A DNA stretch of 64,000 nucleotides, taken from positions 3,158,001 to 3,222,000 of the forward strand of contig NZ_CP043639.1 of NCBI RefSeq assembly GCF_014217605.1, read 5' to 3'. Positions 11,588 through 22,803 of the stretch are shown here, one piece after another (the first letter of the stretch is position 1; each line of letters opens with the position of its first letter). Below the pieces are notes generated by a model that searched no databases, was not told the origin of the DNA, and was given only the letters and a program-made list of their open reading frames with translations. This DNA is from Sphingomonas sp. NBWT7. Lineage in GTDB: Bacteria; Pseudomonadota; Alphaproteobacteria; Sphingomonadales; Sphingomonadaceae. The translations under genes and the position numbers were made by a program.

Positions 11588-12843
11588 TCAATAGGTCTCA
11601 CGGGAGGTCGTGCGGTGTTTGCGGCCGAACAGCTTGCGCCACGCGCCCGCCGGGCTGCCCGATTGCAATACCCCGCGCCGGAACAGCCGCGCGCCGACCG
11701 CGATGAAGATCGCCACCCACGCGATCTGCCAGCCGAGCGCCGCCACGTGCGGCCACAGCGTGGGCGAGTTGGCCGCACGCCCGGCCATCGCGAACGGCGA
11801 GGACAGCGGGAACACCTCCGCCGCCGTCGCGATCCATGTCCCCGGCTTCGACGCGGCGGCGGAGGCGAGCGCGAACATGCCGACCTGCAGGATCGTGATC
11901 GGCAGCGACAGCATCTGGATCTCGCGCATCGTCGAGGCCTGCGCGCCGATCCCGAGGAAGACCGAACCGAGCAGCAGATAGGCGGTGGTGAAATACGCCG
12001 CGAACAGCAGCGCGAACGTGCCGAAGCCGACCGCGGGGGTAAGCTCGGCGATGTTCGCCCCCGCCGGCAGCAGCGCGCCGACCTGGCTGACGACGATGCC
12101 CCAGAAGCCGACGAACAGCACCGCGACGCCGAACATCCCGAGCAGCTTGCCGAGGAACACGCTTTCCAGCGGCACCGCCGCCGCGAGCACCTCGATCACC
12201 TTGTTGTTGCGCTCCTCCGCCATCGTGCCGACGACCTGCCCCGACAGGAACAATGTCAGGAAGAAGATGCCGAACACCGCGAAGAACGCCGAGGCGTTGC
12301 GTCCGCCGAGCGACGGCGCGTCTCGCGTAGCGCGTATCAGCGTCGGTCGGCTCATCGGCTGCGCGCCGTCGCGATCGAGGCGGATCGCCTGCTCCGCAAT
12401 CACGGCGAGGTAATAGGCCGGGCGGCGGCTGCGCCCGTATAGTATCTGCGGTGCGGCGAACGGCCCGCTCATCACCGCAGACACATCGATCCCGGGCGCG
12501 TTGAGCGCGGCGCGCGCCTGCGCCGCGACGTCGCCCGCCGGGGCGCGGACGTCGAGCGCCGGCGGCCGCGCATCTGCGCCGAACAGCGCGCGCAACTCGC
12601 GATCGGCGGCGACGATCGCCGCCGCCTCGGCCGGCGGCGCAATCACCACCAACCGCTCCTTGTCGGCGGAGCCGGCGGACACCGACGCCGCGCCGAGCCC
12701 GCCGATCGCGCCGAACGATCCCATGATGACCGGCGCGAACAGGAACAGGAGGAAGATCGGCGTGAACACCGTGGCGGTGAAATCGCGCCGCGCGATCGTC
12801 AGCGTCTGGCGCAGGCGGCGGCGCAAATTGCCGGGGGCGGCGC

Positions 12844-12847
<4 letters not shown>
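11588..12847 (-). CDS. ABC-2 type exporter permease (NatB-like)
   Basis: The 419-residue integral membrane protein has one N-terminal helix (about 27-50), a large periplasmic region (about 60-175) and five or so C-terminal helices, with GTMAEERNNKVIEVLAAAVP typical of the ABC-2 / NatB sodium-exporter-like family. It pairs with the ATPase encoded immediately upstream. The permease GTG start overlaps the ATPase TGA stop, so translation is coupled. The substrate is unknown. NatB relatives export Na+, antibiotics or peptides, but the sequence alone does not decide. Confidence 0.85.
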
Positions 12848-13773
<926 letters not shown>

Positions 13774-13864
13774 GGAGCGGGAACGATCCTCGTACAGCCG
13801 ATCGATCCCCCCTCTGGGGAAAGCGGGCGTGCCATCGCACGCCGGGGCGTGGTAGCGGGGCGCG

Positions 13865-14908
13865 ATGCCGCAAGACAACCTCGAAGCGCTGCTGAAGGCG
13901 AAGGCGATCGCGCTCGGCTTCGCCGCGTGCGGCATCGCGCGCGCTGATGCCGCACCCCGCGCCGGCGAACGACTGCGCCAGTGGCTGGCGGACGGTTGCC
14001 ACGGCGACATGATCTGGATGGAGGCGCGCGCGCACCACCGCGAAAGTCCCGCGGGTCTGTGGCCCGAGGCGCGTAGCGTGATCGCGCTGGGCATGAGCTA
14101 CGCGCCCGCCGAGGATCCGCTGCGGCTGGCGGGGGAGGGCGGCATCGGCCGCATCTCCACCTATGCGCAAGGGTCCGACTATCACGACGTCGTCAAGAAG
14201 GCGCTGAAGGCGCTCGCCCGCTGGCTGGTCGATGCGGCGCCGTGCGATCTCAAGGTATTCGTCGATACCGCGCCGGTGATGGAAAAGCCGCTGGCCGAGG
14301 CGGCGGGGCTCGGCTGGCAAGGCAAGCACACCAATCTCGTCAGCCGCAGCGACGGCAGCTGGCTGTTCCTCGGCGCGATCTACACCACGCTCGATCTCGC
14401 GCCCGACGCCCCCGGCCGGCCGAGCTGCGGATCGTGCGACGCGTGTCAGCAGGCGTGCCCCACCAACGCCTTTCCCGCGCCCTATCGGCTCGATGCGCGG
14501 CGCTGCATCTCGTACCTGACGATCGAGCATGCCGGGCCGATCCCGCACGAATTCCGCCGCGCGATCGGCAACCGCATCTACGGCTGCGACGATTGCCTCG
14601 CCGTCTGCCCGTGGAACAAGTTCGCGTCCGCATCGCGTGCGAACCAGGCCTATGCCGCGCGCGCCGAGCTCGCCGCGCCGCGCCTCGCCGATCTGCTGGC
14701 GCTCGACGATGCGGGGTTCCGCCAGGTGTTCGCCGGATCGCCGATCAAGCGCATCGGGCGCGGGCGAATGATCCGCAACTGCCTGATCGCGGCGGGCAAC
14801 AGCGGCGATCCCGATTTGCTGCCGCGCGTCGCAACGCTGCGCGACGATCCCGATCTCGTCGTCGCCGAGGCCGCCGACTGGGCGATGCACGCGCTCGCCG
14901 GGCACTGA
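13865..14908 (+). CDS. queG: epoxyqueuosine reductase QueG
   Basis: QueG catalyses the last step of queuosine synthesis, reducing epoxyqueuosine in tRNA with a cobalamin cofactor and two [4Fe-4S] clusters. The 347-residue product has two ferredoxin-type cysteine sets, [16 protein letters not shown] and [11 protein letters not shown], after an N-terminal DUF1730 domain. A HEAT-like C-terminus ends the protein. The length and motif order fit the family. The gene stands alone, divergent from the ABC exporter. Confidence 0.93.
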   Translation: MPQDNLEALLKAKAIALGFAACGIARADAAPRAGERLRQWLADGCHGDMIWMEARAHHRESPAGLWPEARSVIALGMSYAPAEDPLRLAGEGGIGRISTYAQGSDYHDVVKKALKALARWLVDAAPCDLKVFVDTAPVMEKPLAEAAGLGWQGKHTNLVSRSDGSWLFLGAIYTTLDLAPDAPGRPSCGSCDACQQACPTNAFPAPYRLDARRCISYLTIEHAGPIPHEFRRAIGNRIYGCDDCLAVCPWNKFASASRANQAYAARAELAAPRLADLLALDDAGFRQVFAGSPIKRIGRGRMIRNCLIAAGNSGDPDLLPRVATLRDDPDLVVAEAADWAMHALAGH

Positions 14909-15029
14909 ACCCCTCGCACGGCGCTAGTCACCGACATGACGCGGTGCAGCAAGAAATCGTTACAGCTGGCCCAAACACGGAAACATCCGCCGGCTTATAT
15001 CATCGTCTCACCAATAAGGAGTGCAACAG

Positions 15030-15224
15030 ATGGACGAACCAAAGAGAAGAAACATGGAGGAGATCAAGCAGAGCCTGCTGTCGTCCGTGTTTTTCATGGG
15101 CTTTGGTGCCGTCCTGCTCCTATTCCTCGTCGCGACCGAGCATCCCAATTGGTTCCACATCAAGCCAATGTCGACCGCGGCCTCGGCGATGACTTACGCC
15201 GCGGACAGCAGCGACCAGTCGTAA
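15030..15224 (+). CDS. small single-pass membrane protein, 64 residues
   Basis: I do not recognise this protein. It begins MDEPKRRNMEEIKQS and has one hydrophobic helix at about 16-37 (SSVFFMGFGAVLLLFLVAT), followed by a short polar tail. An in-frame GTG lies nine bases upstream, but AAGGAG is spaced eight bases before the ATG chosen here. It follows queG after a gap of about 120 bases and may have its own promoter. The ribosome-binding site and membrane helix support a real small gene. Confidence 0.6.
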   Translation: MDEPKRRNMEEIKQSLLSSVFFMGFGAVLLLFLVATEHPNWFHIKPMSTAASAMTYAADSSDQS

Positions 15225-15234
15225 CAGCCGATCA

Positions 15235-15600
15235 TTATCGCCCGCCGTCGCGCCTGGTTAACGCGGCGACGCAGCTCGCGCGGTCGATCGCGCTGCCGTC
15301 GGGCTGGCGGGCATCGACATAGGTGACGCGCGGCTCACCCGATCCCTTCGGGTAGAGATAGGTGTCGAGCACACAGATCCGGCTCTGGAACTGCAGCTTG
15401 CGCGCCGTTCCTTCGCGGACGTCGGCGTTGGGCTCGCCGAGCAGACGCGTCAGCGCGGCGGCATTCTGCCCGATGACGCGCTCGAGCCCCGCGCCGGTGA
15501 ACGGCAGCGGCACGCGATCGGCGCGCTCGGGGGTACCGCCGGGTACGGTGGCGCAGCCCGACAAGAGCGCGAGGGCGGCAACGACGGCAGCAGGCTTCAT
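15235..15600 (-). CDS. small exported lipoprotein, unknown function
   Basis: The 121-residue product starts with a lipoprotein signal (hydrophobic stretch ending in LLSGC), so the cysteine at about residue 16 would be lipidated. The mature part includes LLGEPNADVREG and CVLDTYLYPKG, with further cysteines that could form a disulfide. The LGEP segment vaguely recalls SmpA/BamE-type folds, but I do not assign it. Its start overlaps the stop of the upstream membrane-protein gene by four bases (ATGA), so the two are co-translated. Confidence 0.72.
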   Translation of the reverse strand: MKPAAVVAALALLSGCATVPGGTPERADRVPLPFTGAGLERVIGQNAAALTRLLGEPNADVREGTARKLQFQSRICVLDTYLYPKGSGEPRVTYVDARQPDGSAIDRASCVAALTRRDGGR

Positions 15601-16265
15601 GATGAGCTCCGGTGAAACAGGTGCGCCGCCATCGCCGCACCGATCACCGGTGCGAGGAAGTTGACGAACGGCAGCAGGAACAAGAGGGTGACGGCGAGGC
15701 CGAGCAGGAAACGGCGCGCGGCCGTCGCGCGACGCCAGCCCGCCAGCGCCTCGGCAGGCATGTGCCGCGCCGCGACCATGTCGCCGAGATCGCGGCCGAG
15801 CAGCCAGGCGTTGACGGCGAGGAACAGCGCCGCGGTGCCGATGCCGGTCGCGAGCAGGATCAGGTATAGCGGCGCGAGCAGCAGATTGATCGCGACGAAC
15901 CGCGCCGCCGAGCCGAGCCCCATCCGCGCCGCGCGATGAAGCGGGATCTCTCGCGCCTTCGCCAAGGCGGCGGGATAGTGCCGCCGCTCGACCGCGGCGA
16001 CCACCGTATCGGCGAACAGCCCGACGACCGCGATCGCCACCGCACGGAACAACAGCCACAGCGCGAGCAGCGTGACGACGAGCGCCCCCACCGAGGCGAG
16101 CGTGCCGCCCCAGCGTGATCCCGCGAGCCACGCGTCGAGCCCCCACCAAATTCCCGAGCCTAACAGCGCGAAGATTGCCAGCGTCAGCGCCAGGCTCTTG
16201 GCGAGCACCGCCAGGATCGGCCGATCGCCGAGCTGGGCGAGGCTGCGGGCGAAGGCACCGAACAT
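15597..16265 (-). CDS. EI24/CysZ-type integral membrane protein
   Basis: The 222-residue product has four or more hydrophobic helices and the layout of EI24-domain proteins, which include the sulfate channel CysZ. Visible features are SLALTLAIFALLGSGIWWGL near the N-terminus and the FADTVVAAVERRHYP loop typical of the domain. A longer open frame runs upstream. The ATG used starts MFGAFARSL. It forms an overlapping pair with the lipoprotein gene downstream. Sulfate transport is possible but not shown, because no cys genes are near. Confidence 0.72.
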   Translation of the reverse strand: MFGAFARSLAQLGDRPILAVLAKSLALTLAIFALLGSGIWWGLDAWLAGSRWGGTLASVGALVVTLLALWLLFRAVAIAVVGLFADTVVAAVERRHYPAALAKAREIPLHRAARMGLGSAARFVAINLLLAPLYLILLATGIGTAALFLAVNAWLLGRDLGDMVAARHMPAEALAGWRRATAARRFLLGLAVTLLFLLPFVNFLAPVIGAAMAAHLFHRSSS

Positions 16266-16399
16266 GGCGTCCTCGAATGCGCAAGGACGCGCGGTTGCGC
16301 AAGACGGGCGCGGCAATTACGGCGCGGCTATCCTTCACCTCGTTGCGGTCGCCCCTATCGGCCGGCCGCACGCCTTCTTTCGAACGGGACCTCGAAACC

Positions 16400-17392
16400 G
16401 TGACCCAGCCTGCCTATGATGTCGTCGCGATCGGCAATGCGATCGTCGACATCCTCTCCCCCGCAACCGACGCCTTCGTCGCCGACAACGGCATGACGAA
16501 GGGCGCGATGGCGCTCGTCTTCTCGCCCGAGGATGCCGACGCGCTCTATGCCAAGATGGGGCCGGGGCAGGAGGTGTCGGGCGGATCGGCGGCGAACACG
16601 ATCGCCGGCATGGCCGCGCTCGGCGGCAACTGCGCCTTCATCGGCCAGGTCGCGGACGATCAGCTCGGCGACGTCTTCGCGCACGACATCCGCGCCGCCG
16701 GCATCCGCTTCGATACCGAGGCGCGCCCGGGCAGCCCGACGACGGGCCGCTGCATGATCTTCGTGACGCCCGACGGGCAGCGTACGATGAACACCTTTCT
16801 GGGCGCGTCGCACTATCTGCCCGAGGCCGCGCTCGACCGCGCGCTAATTGCCGACGCGCAGTTCCTCTATCTCGAGGGCTATCTGTGGGATCCCGAGGAA
16901 CCGCGCGCCGCGATGCGCGCCGCGATCGACGTCGCGCGTGCCGCAGGCCGCAAGGTCGCCTTCACGCTGTCGGCCGAATTCGTCATCGATCGCCACCGCG
17001 ACGCGTTCCACGAACTGATCGACGCCCGGCTGATCGACGTGCTGTTCGCCAACGAGGCGGAGATCGTGTCGCTGACGCAGGCCGCCGATACGGAGGCTGC
17101 GATCGCCGCGGTGAAGGACAAGGTGCCGCTCGTCGTGGTGACGCTGAGCGAGGCGGGCGCCTGCGCCGTCGCGGGCGATCGCCGCGTGCGCGTGCCCGCG
17201 GCGCCGGTCGACAAGGTGGTCGACACGACCGGGGCGGGCGATCTGTTCGCCGCGGGCTTCCTCCACGGCCAGGCGCGTGGCTGGGATCTCGAACGCTCGC
17301 TGAAGCTCGGTGCCTTGTGTGCGGCGGAGATCATCAGCCACTTCGGCGCGCGCCCGCTCGCCGACATGAAGGCGCTCGCCGCGCGGGTATGA
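16400..17392 (+). CDS. PfkB-family sugar kinase, probable adenosine kinase
   Basis: The 330-residue protein has the ribokinase fold. The N-terminal YDVVAIGNAIVDILSP leads to GGSAANTIAGMA for substrate binding, and the C-terminal catalytic DTTGAGDLFAAGFLHG carries the anion hole and catalytic Asp. Alphaproteobacterial proteins of this exact type are annotated as adenosine kinase, which salvages adenosine to AMP. Substrate specificity cannot be read directly from the sequence. The GTG start is chosen because upstream codons read through the opposite-strand EI24 gene. hrpB follows about 36 bases later. Confidence 0.85.
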   Translation: MTQPAYDVVAIGNAIVDILSPATDAFVADNGMTKGAMALVFSPEDADALYAKMGPGQEVSGGSAANTIAGMAALGGNCAFIGQVADDQLGDVFAHDIRAAGIRFDTEARPGSPTTGRCMIFVTPDGQRTMNTFLGASHYLPEAALDRALIADAQFLYLEGYLWDPEEPRAAMRAAIDVARAAGRKVAFTLSAEFVIDRHRDAFHELIDARLIDVLFANEAEIVSLTQAADTEAAIAAVKDKVPLVVVTLSEAGACAVAGDRRVRVPAAPVDKVVDTTGAGDLFAAGFLHGQARGWDLERSLKLGALCAAEIISHFGARPLADMKALAARV

Positions 17393-17428
17393 CCGCGGCG
17401 TCGGCGCATCGCGTAGCGGAGGCGGCCT

Positions 17429-19876
17429 CTGGCTGACGCGCTGCCGATCCACGCCGTCCTGCCCGATCTGCTCGCGACGCTGCGCGCTCGATCGTCGGCG
17501 GTGCTCGTCGCGCCGCCGGGGGCGGGCAAGACCACCGCGGTCGCGCCCGCGCTGCTCGCCGAGCGATGGTGCACCGGCGAGATCCTGCTGCTGTCGCCGC
17601 GCCGTCTTGCGGCGCGCGCGGCGGCGGAACGGATGGCGGCGCTGGCGGGCGAATCCGTCGGGCAGACCTTCGGCTATGCGACGCGCCTCGATACGCGGCG
17701 CTCCGCCGCGACGCGCGTGACGGTGGTGACCGAGGGGATTTTCACCGCGCGAATCCAGCGCGATCCCGAACTCGCCGGCGTCTCCGCGGTGCTGTTCGAC
17801 GAGGTGCACGAACGCAGCCTCGATGGTGATTTCGGACTCGCGCTCGCGCTCGATGCGCAGGCCGGGCTGCGTGAGGACCTGCGCCTCGTTGCGATGTCTG
17901 CGACGCTCGATGGCGCACGCTTCGCCGCGGTGATGGAGGGTGCGCCGGTCATCGAGAGCGCCGGGCGAAGCTGGCCGCTCACACTGCACCACGTCGGGCG
18001 CACGCACGAGCGGATCGAGGATGCGGTCGCCGCGACGATCCGGCTCGCGCTGCGCGATGCGGAAGGGGGCATCCTCGCCTTCCTGCCGGGCGTGGCGGAG
18101 ATCGAGCGGACGGCGGAGCGGCTCGAAAGACTCGACGACGTCGCGCTGCATCGGCTTCACGGCAGCCTCGATCCCGCCGCGCAGCGTGCCGCGATCCGCG
18201 CCGAGCCCGACGGCCGCCGCAAGGTCGTGCTCGCCACGTCGATCGCGGAAACCAGCCTGACGCTCGACGGCATCCGCATCGTCGTCGATTCGGGGCTCGC
18301 GCGCCGCCCGCGCTACGATCGCGCCGCCGGCATGACGCGGCTGGTGACCGAGCGCGCGAGCCAGGCGTCGGCGACGCAGCGCGCCGGGCGCGCCGCGCGG
18401 CAGGGGCCGGGCGTCGCCTATCGCCTGTGGGAGGAGGCGGCCACTGCGGGCCTACCGCGTTTCGATCCGCCCGAGATCCTCGAGGCCGATCTGTCTGCAC
18501 TGGTGCTCGCCGCCGCCATCTGGGGCGTCGCCGATCCGCGCGACCTGCGCTGGATCGATCCGCCGCCCGCCGCCGCCGTCGTCGAGGCTCGCGCGCGGCT
18601 CAAGTCACTCGATGCGCTCGATGACGACACCCGCCCGACGCCGCATGGCCGCGCGATCGCGACGCTGCCGATGCCGCCGCGTCTCGCGCACATGTTGTTG
18701 CGTGCCGGTAAAATCGGCCAGGCCCGCGCCGCCGCCGAGGTCGCGGTGCTGCTCGGCGAGCGTGGGCTCGGCGGCAGCGACGTCGATCTCGACCAGCGCC
18801 GACGCCGCTGGCGCGCCGACCGATCACCCAAGGCGCAGGCGGCGCGCAAGCTTGCCGAGCGCTGGGCGCGCGCGGTGCCCGACGCCACCGGCGCGACCCC
18901 GCACGACAGCCCTGTCGCGCTCGCCGTCGCACTCGCCTTCCCCGATCGCATCGCGCGGCGGCGCGACGCGTCGGGCGAGACCTGGGCGTCGGTCGGCGGC
19001 CGCGGCTTCCGGCTCGATCCCACTGCCTCGCTCACGCGCGAGGAATGGCTCGCGGTGGCCGAGACGCAGGGCATGGCGGCGGGCGCGCGCATCCTGTCCG
19101 CCGCGGCGATCGATCTCGCGACGATCGAGGCGCTGCTCGGCGACCGGATCGAAACGCAGCGCCGCGTCGACTTTGATCCCGCCACCGGCGCGGTTCGCCC
19201 GATTCGCGAGCGGCGGCTCGGCGCGCTGCGGCTGTCGGGCGGCCCCGACAGTGACGCCGCGCCCGCCGCGATCGAGGCCGCGCTGGTCGAGGGTGTCCGC
19301 ACCCATGGCGTCACCCTGCTCGCATGGAGCGATGCGGCGACCGCGCTGCGTCAGCGCGCCGCCTTCGCCGGCGTGCCGCTCGATGACGAAACGCTGCTCG
19401 CGCGGCTCGACGATTGGCTACCTGCGCTCGTCGCCGGGCGCCGCCGGCTCGACGCGATCCCACCCGGCGCGCTCACCGATGCGCTGCGCGGCCTGCTGAC
19501 GTGGGACGAGCTGCAGCGGATCGACCGGATCGCCCCGCCGCATTTCACCAGCCCCGCGGGCAGCACCCACGCGATCGATTATGCGGCGGAGGGGGGCCCG
19601 CGTGTCGAGCTGCGCGTTCAGGCGCTGTTCGGGCTCGCCGATCATCCCGTCGTCGGCGCGGACCGCGTGCCGCTGGTGCTGTCGCTCACCTCACCCGCCG
19701 GCCGCCCGATCCAGACGACGCGCGATCTGCCGGGCTTCTGGGCGGGCAGCTGGGCGGCGGTGGCGAAGGAGATGCGCGGCCGCTATCCCCGCCATCCCTG
19801 GCCCGACGATCCCGCCGCCACCGCCGCCACGCTGCGCACGAAAAATGCCGATGCAAGATCGCGCGGCATCCGGTAA
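17429..19876 (+). CDS. hrpB: ATP-dependent RNA helicase HrpB, apparent CTG start
   Basis: HrpB is a DEAH-box helicase of unclear RNA substrate. Walker A APPGAGKTT is at 28-36 and the DEAH-type box reads FDEVHERSL. SAT and the helicase C-terminal QRAGRAARQGPG motif follow, then the HrpB-specific C-terminal domain. The only ATG/GTG start near the N-terminus is a GTG 72 bases further in, which would remove the first helix (ADALPIHAVLPDLL) and leave Walker A at the very N-terminus. A CTG six bases after a perfect GGAGG gives an 815-residue protein of normal family length, so that start is used. Confidence 0.9.
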   Translation: MADALPIHAVLPDLLATLRARSSAVLVAPPGAGKTTAVAPALLAERWCTGEILLLSPRRLAARAAAERMAALAGESVGQTFGYATRLDTRRSAATRVTVVTEGIFTARIQRDPELAGVSAVLFDEVHERSLDGDFGLALALDAQAGLREDLRLVAMSATLDGARFAAVMEGAPVIESAGRSWPLTLHHVGRTHERIEDAVAATIRLALRDAEGGILAFLPGVAEIERTAERLERLDDVALHRLHGSLDPAAQRAAIRAEPDGRRKVVLATSIAETSLTLDGIRIVVDSGLARRPRYDRAAGMTRLVTERASQASATQRAGRAARQGPGVAYRLWEEAATAGLPRFDPPEILEADLSALVLAAAIWGVADPRDLRWIDPPPAAAVVEARARLKSLDALDDDTRPTPHGRAIATLPMPPRLAHMLLRAGKIGQARAAAEVAVLLGERGLGGSDVDLDQRRRRWRADRSPKAQAARKLAERWARAVPDATGATPHDSPVALAVALAFPDRIARRRDASGETWASVGGRGFRLDPTASLTREEWLAVAETQGMAAGARILSAAAIDLATIEALLGDRIETQRRVDFDPATGAVRPIRERRLGALRLSGGPDSDAAPAAIEAALVEGVRTHGVTLLAWSDAATALRQRAAFAGVPLDDETLLARLDDWLPALVAGRRRLDAIPPGALTDALRGLLTWDELQRIDRIAPPHFTSPAGSTHAIDYAAEGGPRVELRVQALFGLADHPVVGADRVPLVLSLTSPAGRPIQTTRDLPGFWAGSWAAVAKEMRGRYPRHPWPDDPAATAATLRTKNADARSRGIR

Positions 19877-19886
19877 GGCGACCGCC

Positions 19887-20168
19887 ATGCCACACGCCCG
19901 CATCTTCCAGCGCCCGAAGAACGCCACGCAATCGGGCAAGCACCGCACCGACGCCTGGCAGCTCGAGTTCGTGTCCGACGCGCCCAAGCACGCCGATCCG
20001 CTCACCGGCTGGGCCGGCGGCGGCGAGACGGACGAGCAGGTGCGGTTGCTGTTCCCGACGCGCGAGGCGGCGATTGCCTATGCCGATCGCGAGGGCGTCA
20101 CCTACACCGTCACGCCATCGCCCGAGAGGACGCTGAAGCTGCAGGCCTACGCCGACAACTTCAAGTAA
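19887..20168 (+). CDS. NADH dehydrogenase accessory subunit, NDUFS4 family
   Basis: This 93-residue protein matches the ETC complex I conserved region (NDUFS4 / 18 kDa subunit) found in mitochondria and alphaproteobacteria. It begins MPHARIFQRPKNATQSGK and contains WQLEFVSDAP and GETDEQVRLLFPTREAAIAYA. The family stabilises the matrix arm of respiratory complex I. It lies ten bases after the hrpB stop and may be co-transcribed with it. The nuo operon is not in this window. Confidence 0.88.
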   Translation: MPHARIFQRPKNATQSGKHRTDAWQLEFVSDAPKHADPLTGWAGGGETDEQVRLLFPTREAAIAYADREGVTYTVTPSPERTLKLQAYADNFK

Positions 20169-20201
20169 CGCCGGCGCCGCGGCGGCGGCACGCGCCGCGC
20201 T

Positions 20202-21107
<906 letters not shown>

Positions 21108-21617
21108 TTAGTCCTCTCGTATGGCGTAGGGGTCAGCAATGCCGAGCGTCGCGAGCGCATCGCGCTCGATCGTCTCCATCGCATCCCCCTCGTCGTCGGT
21201 CAGATGATCGTAGCCTAGCAGATGCAGCGTGCCGTGCACGATCAAATGCGTCAGGTGATCCTCGGTCGATAGGCCGCGCTCCGTCGCCTCCGCGTTGCAC
21301 ACGCCGTGCGCCAGCACGATGTCGCCCAGCAGCACCTCGCCGTCGTCCGAATTCTGGCTGACGGTATCGATGAGGTCCGGCTGCACCATCGGAAAGGACA
21401 GGACGTTGGTCGGCTTGTCCTTGCCGCGATACTGCCGGTTGAGCGCGTGCACCTCGTCGTCGGAGGTCAGGCGGACGCTGATCTCGACCGCGGCGGGGGA
21501 GGTGAGCAGCGTGCCGTATGGCGTGGCGGTGATCGCGGCGCGCGCGCCCGCGGCGGCCAGCGTTTCCCAGTCCGCGTCCGGCCACGGCGCCTCGTGCGAC
21601 AGCGCGATCTCGATCAT
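21108..21617 (-). CDS. ybeY: endoribonuclease YbeY
   Basis: YbeY is a single-strand-specific endoribonuclease needed for 16S rRNA 3' maturation and ribosome quality control. The zinc-binding signature HGTLHLLGYDH sits near the C-terminus of this 169-residue protein, preceded by the conserved NVLSFP strand. The length and position between phoH and corC are canonical. Spacing to both neighbours is short, consistent with one transcript. Confidence 0.95.
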   Translation of the reverse strand: MIEIALSHEAPWPDADWETLAAAGARAAITATPYGTLLTSPAAVEISVRLTSDDEVHALNRQYRGKDKPTNVLSFPMVQPDLIDTVSQNSDDGEVLLGDIVLAHGVCNAEATERGLSTEDHLTHLIVHGTLHLLGYDHLTDDEGDAMETIERDALATLGIADPYAIRED

Positions 21618-21668
21618 CGCCGCCCCGTGTGCACGATTCGCCCGCGTTTGTAATGCCGCATCATGCGC

Positions 21669-22670
21669 TCAGCCATCGCGTCCCTCATACGCCTCGACGA
21701 TCCGGCCGACGATCGGGTGGCGCACGACGTCGGCGGCGGTGAAGCGGCACAGCGAAATGCCCTCGACACCGTCGAGCCGCATCGTCGCATCGGCGAGCCC
21801 GCTCGCCGCCACGCCGCCGGGCAGGTCGGTTTGGTTCGGATCACCGCAGATCACCATGCGGCTGTTCTGGCCGAAGCGGGTGAGGAACATTTTCATCTGT
21901 GCGGGCGTCGTATTCTGCGCTTCGTCGAGGATCACGAAGGCGTCGGCGAGCGTGCGGCCGCGCATGAAGGCGATCGGCGCGATCTCGATCTCGCCGCTCG
22001 CGATGCGCCGCTCGACCTGCTCGGCGGGCAGGCAGTCGTACAGCGCGTCGTAGAGCGGGCGCAGATAGGGATCGACCTTCTCCTTCATGTCGCCCGGCAG
22101 GAAGCCGAGCCGCTCGCCCGCCTCGACCGCGGGGCGCGACAGGATCAGTCGCTGGACGCTGCCGGTGATGAGCTGCGCGACTGCCTGCGCGACGGCGAGA
22201 TAGGTCTTGCCCGTGCCCGCCGGGCCGAGCGCGAAGATCATGTCGTGCGTGACGAGTTCGCGCATGTAATGCGCTTGCGCCGGCGTGCGCGGCACGATCG
22301 TCTTCTTGCGTGTGCGGATCATGATCGGCGGCGCACCGCCCGCGCGCTCGGCCGAGATTATGCCGTCGAGCGTCGGTTCCGCGGCCATCGCGATCGACGC
22401 GTCGACCAGCCCGGCGTCGACTTCCTCGCCGCGCACGGCGCGCTGGTACAGGTCGTTCAGCACGTCGCGCGCGATCGCCACCTGCTCGGCCGTGCCTTCC
22501 AGCCCAACGCGGTTGCCGCGCGCGGTGATGTAGACGCCAAGCCGGTTCTCGAGCGCGACAAGATTGCGGTCATATTGCCCAAACAGCACGCTCAGCATCT
22601 GCGGCCGCTCGAACGTCAATTCGGTTCGGCTTCTCTCGCCCGTCTGCGCGGGAATTGGCTTTCGGCTCAT
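21669..22670 (-). CDS. PhoH-family ATPase
   Basis: The 333-residue protein is a PhoH-like (YbeZ) RNA-associated ATPase with Walker A GPAGTGKTYLA, Walker B AFVILDEAQNTTP and the GDPNQTDLP sensor segment. An N-terminal region of about 100 residues with a KH-like fold precedes the ATPase core. YbeZ proteins partner YbeY in rRNA metabolism. It lies about 50 bases upstream of ybeY. The gene before it on this strand is a serralysin-like protease with its own terminator, so phoH probably uses a promoter in the intervening 130 bases. Confidence 0.93.
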   Translation of the reverse strand: MSRKPIPAQTGERSRTELTFERPQMLSVLFGQYDRNLVALENRLGVYITARGNRVGLEGTAEQVAIARDVLNDLYQRAVRGEEVDAGLVDASIAMAAEPTLDGIISAERAGGAPPIMIRTRKKTIVPRTPAQAHYMRELVTHDMIFALGPAGTGKTYLAVAQAVAQLITGSVQRLILSRPAVEAGERLGFLPGDMKEKVDPYLRPLYDALYDCLPAEQVERRIASGEIEIAPIAFMRGRTLADAFVILDEAQNTTPAQMKMFLTRFGQNSRMVICGDPNQTDLPGGVAASGLADATMRLDGVEGISLCRFTAADVVRHPIVGRIVEAYEGRDG

Positions 22671-22741
22671 TGTGCTCCTTGGCGCCGGTTGAGCGCCGAT
22701 CCTGACAGGTGCGATGACGCCGGGTAAGTCCCTTTCGTTCC

Positions 22742-22785
22742 CGCAAAAGAAAAGGGCCCCGGAACGCTGGTGCGTTCCGGGGCCC
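22742..22785 (-). terminator. strong intrinsic terminator after the serralysin gene
   Basis: A perfect 14-base-pair stem (GGGCCCCGGAACGC with its exact complement) closes a four-base loop. Read on the minus strand the stem is followed by CTTTTCTTTTG, a clear U-rich tract. It ends transcription of the protease about 20 bases after its stop and isolates it from phoH downstream. Confidence 0.93.
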
Positions 22786-22803
22786 CGATCATCGCGCCGT
22801 GGC

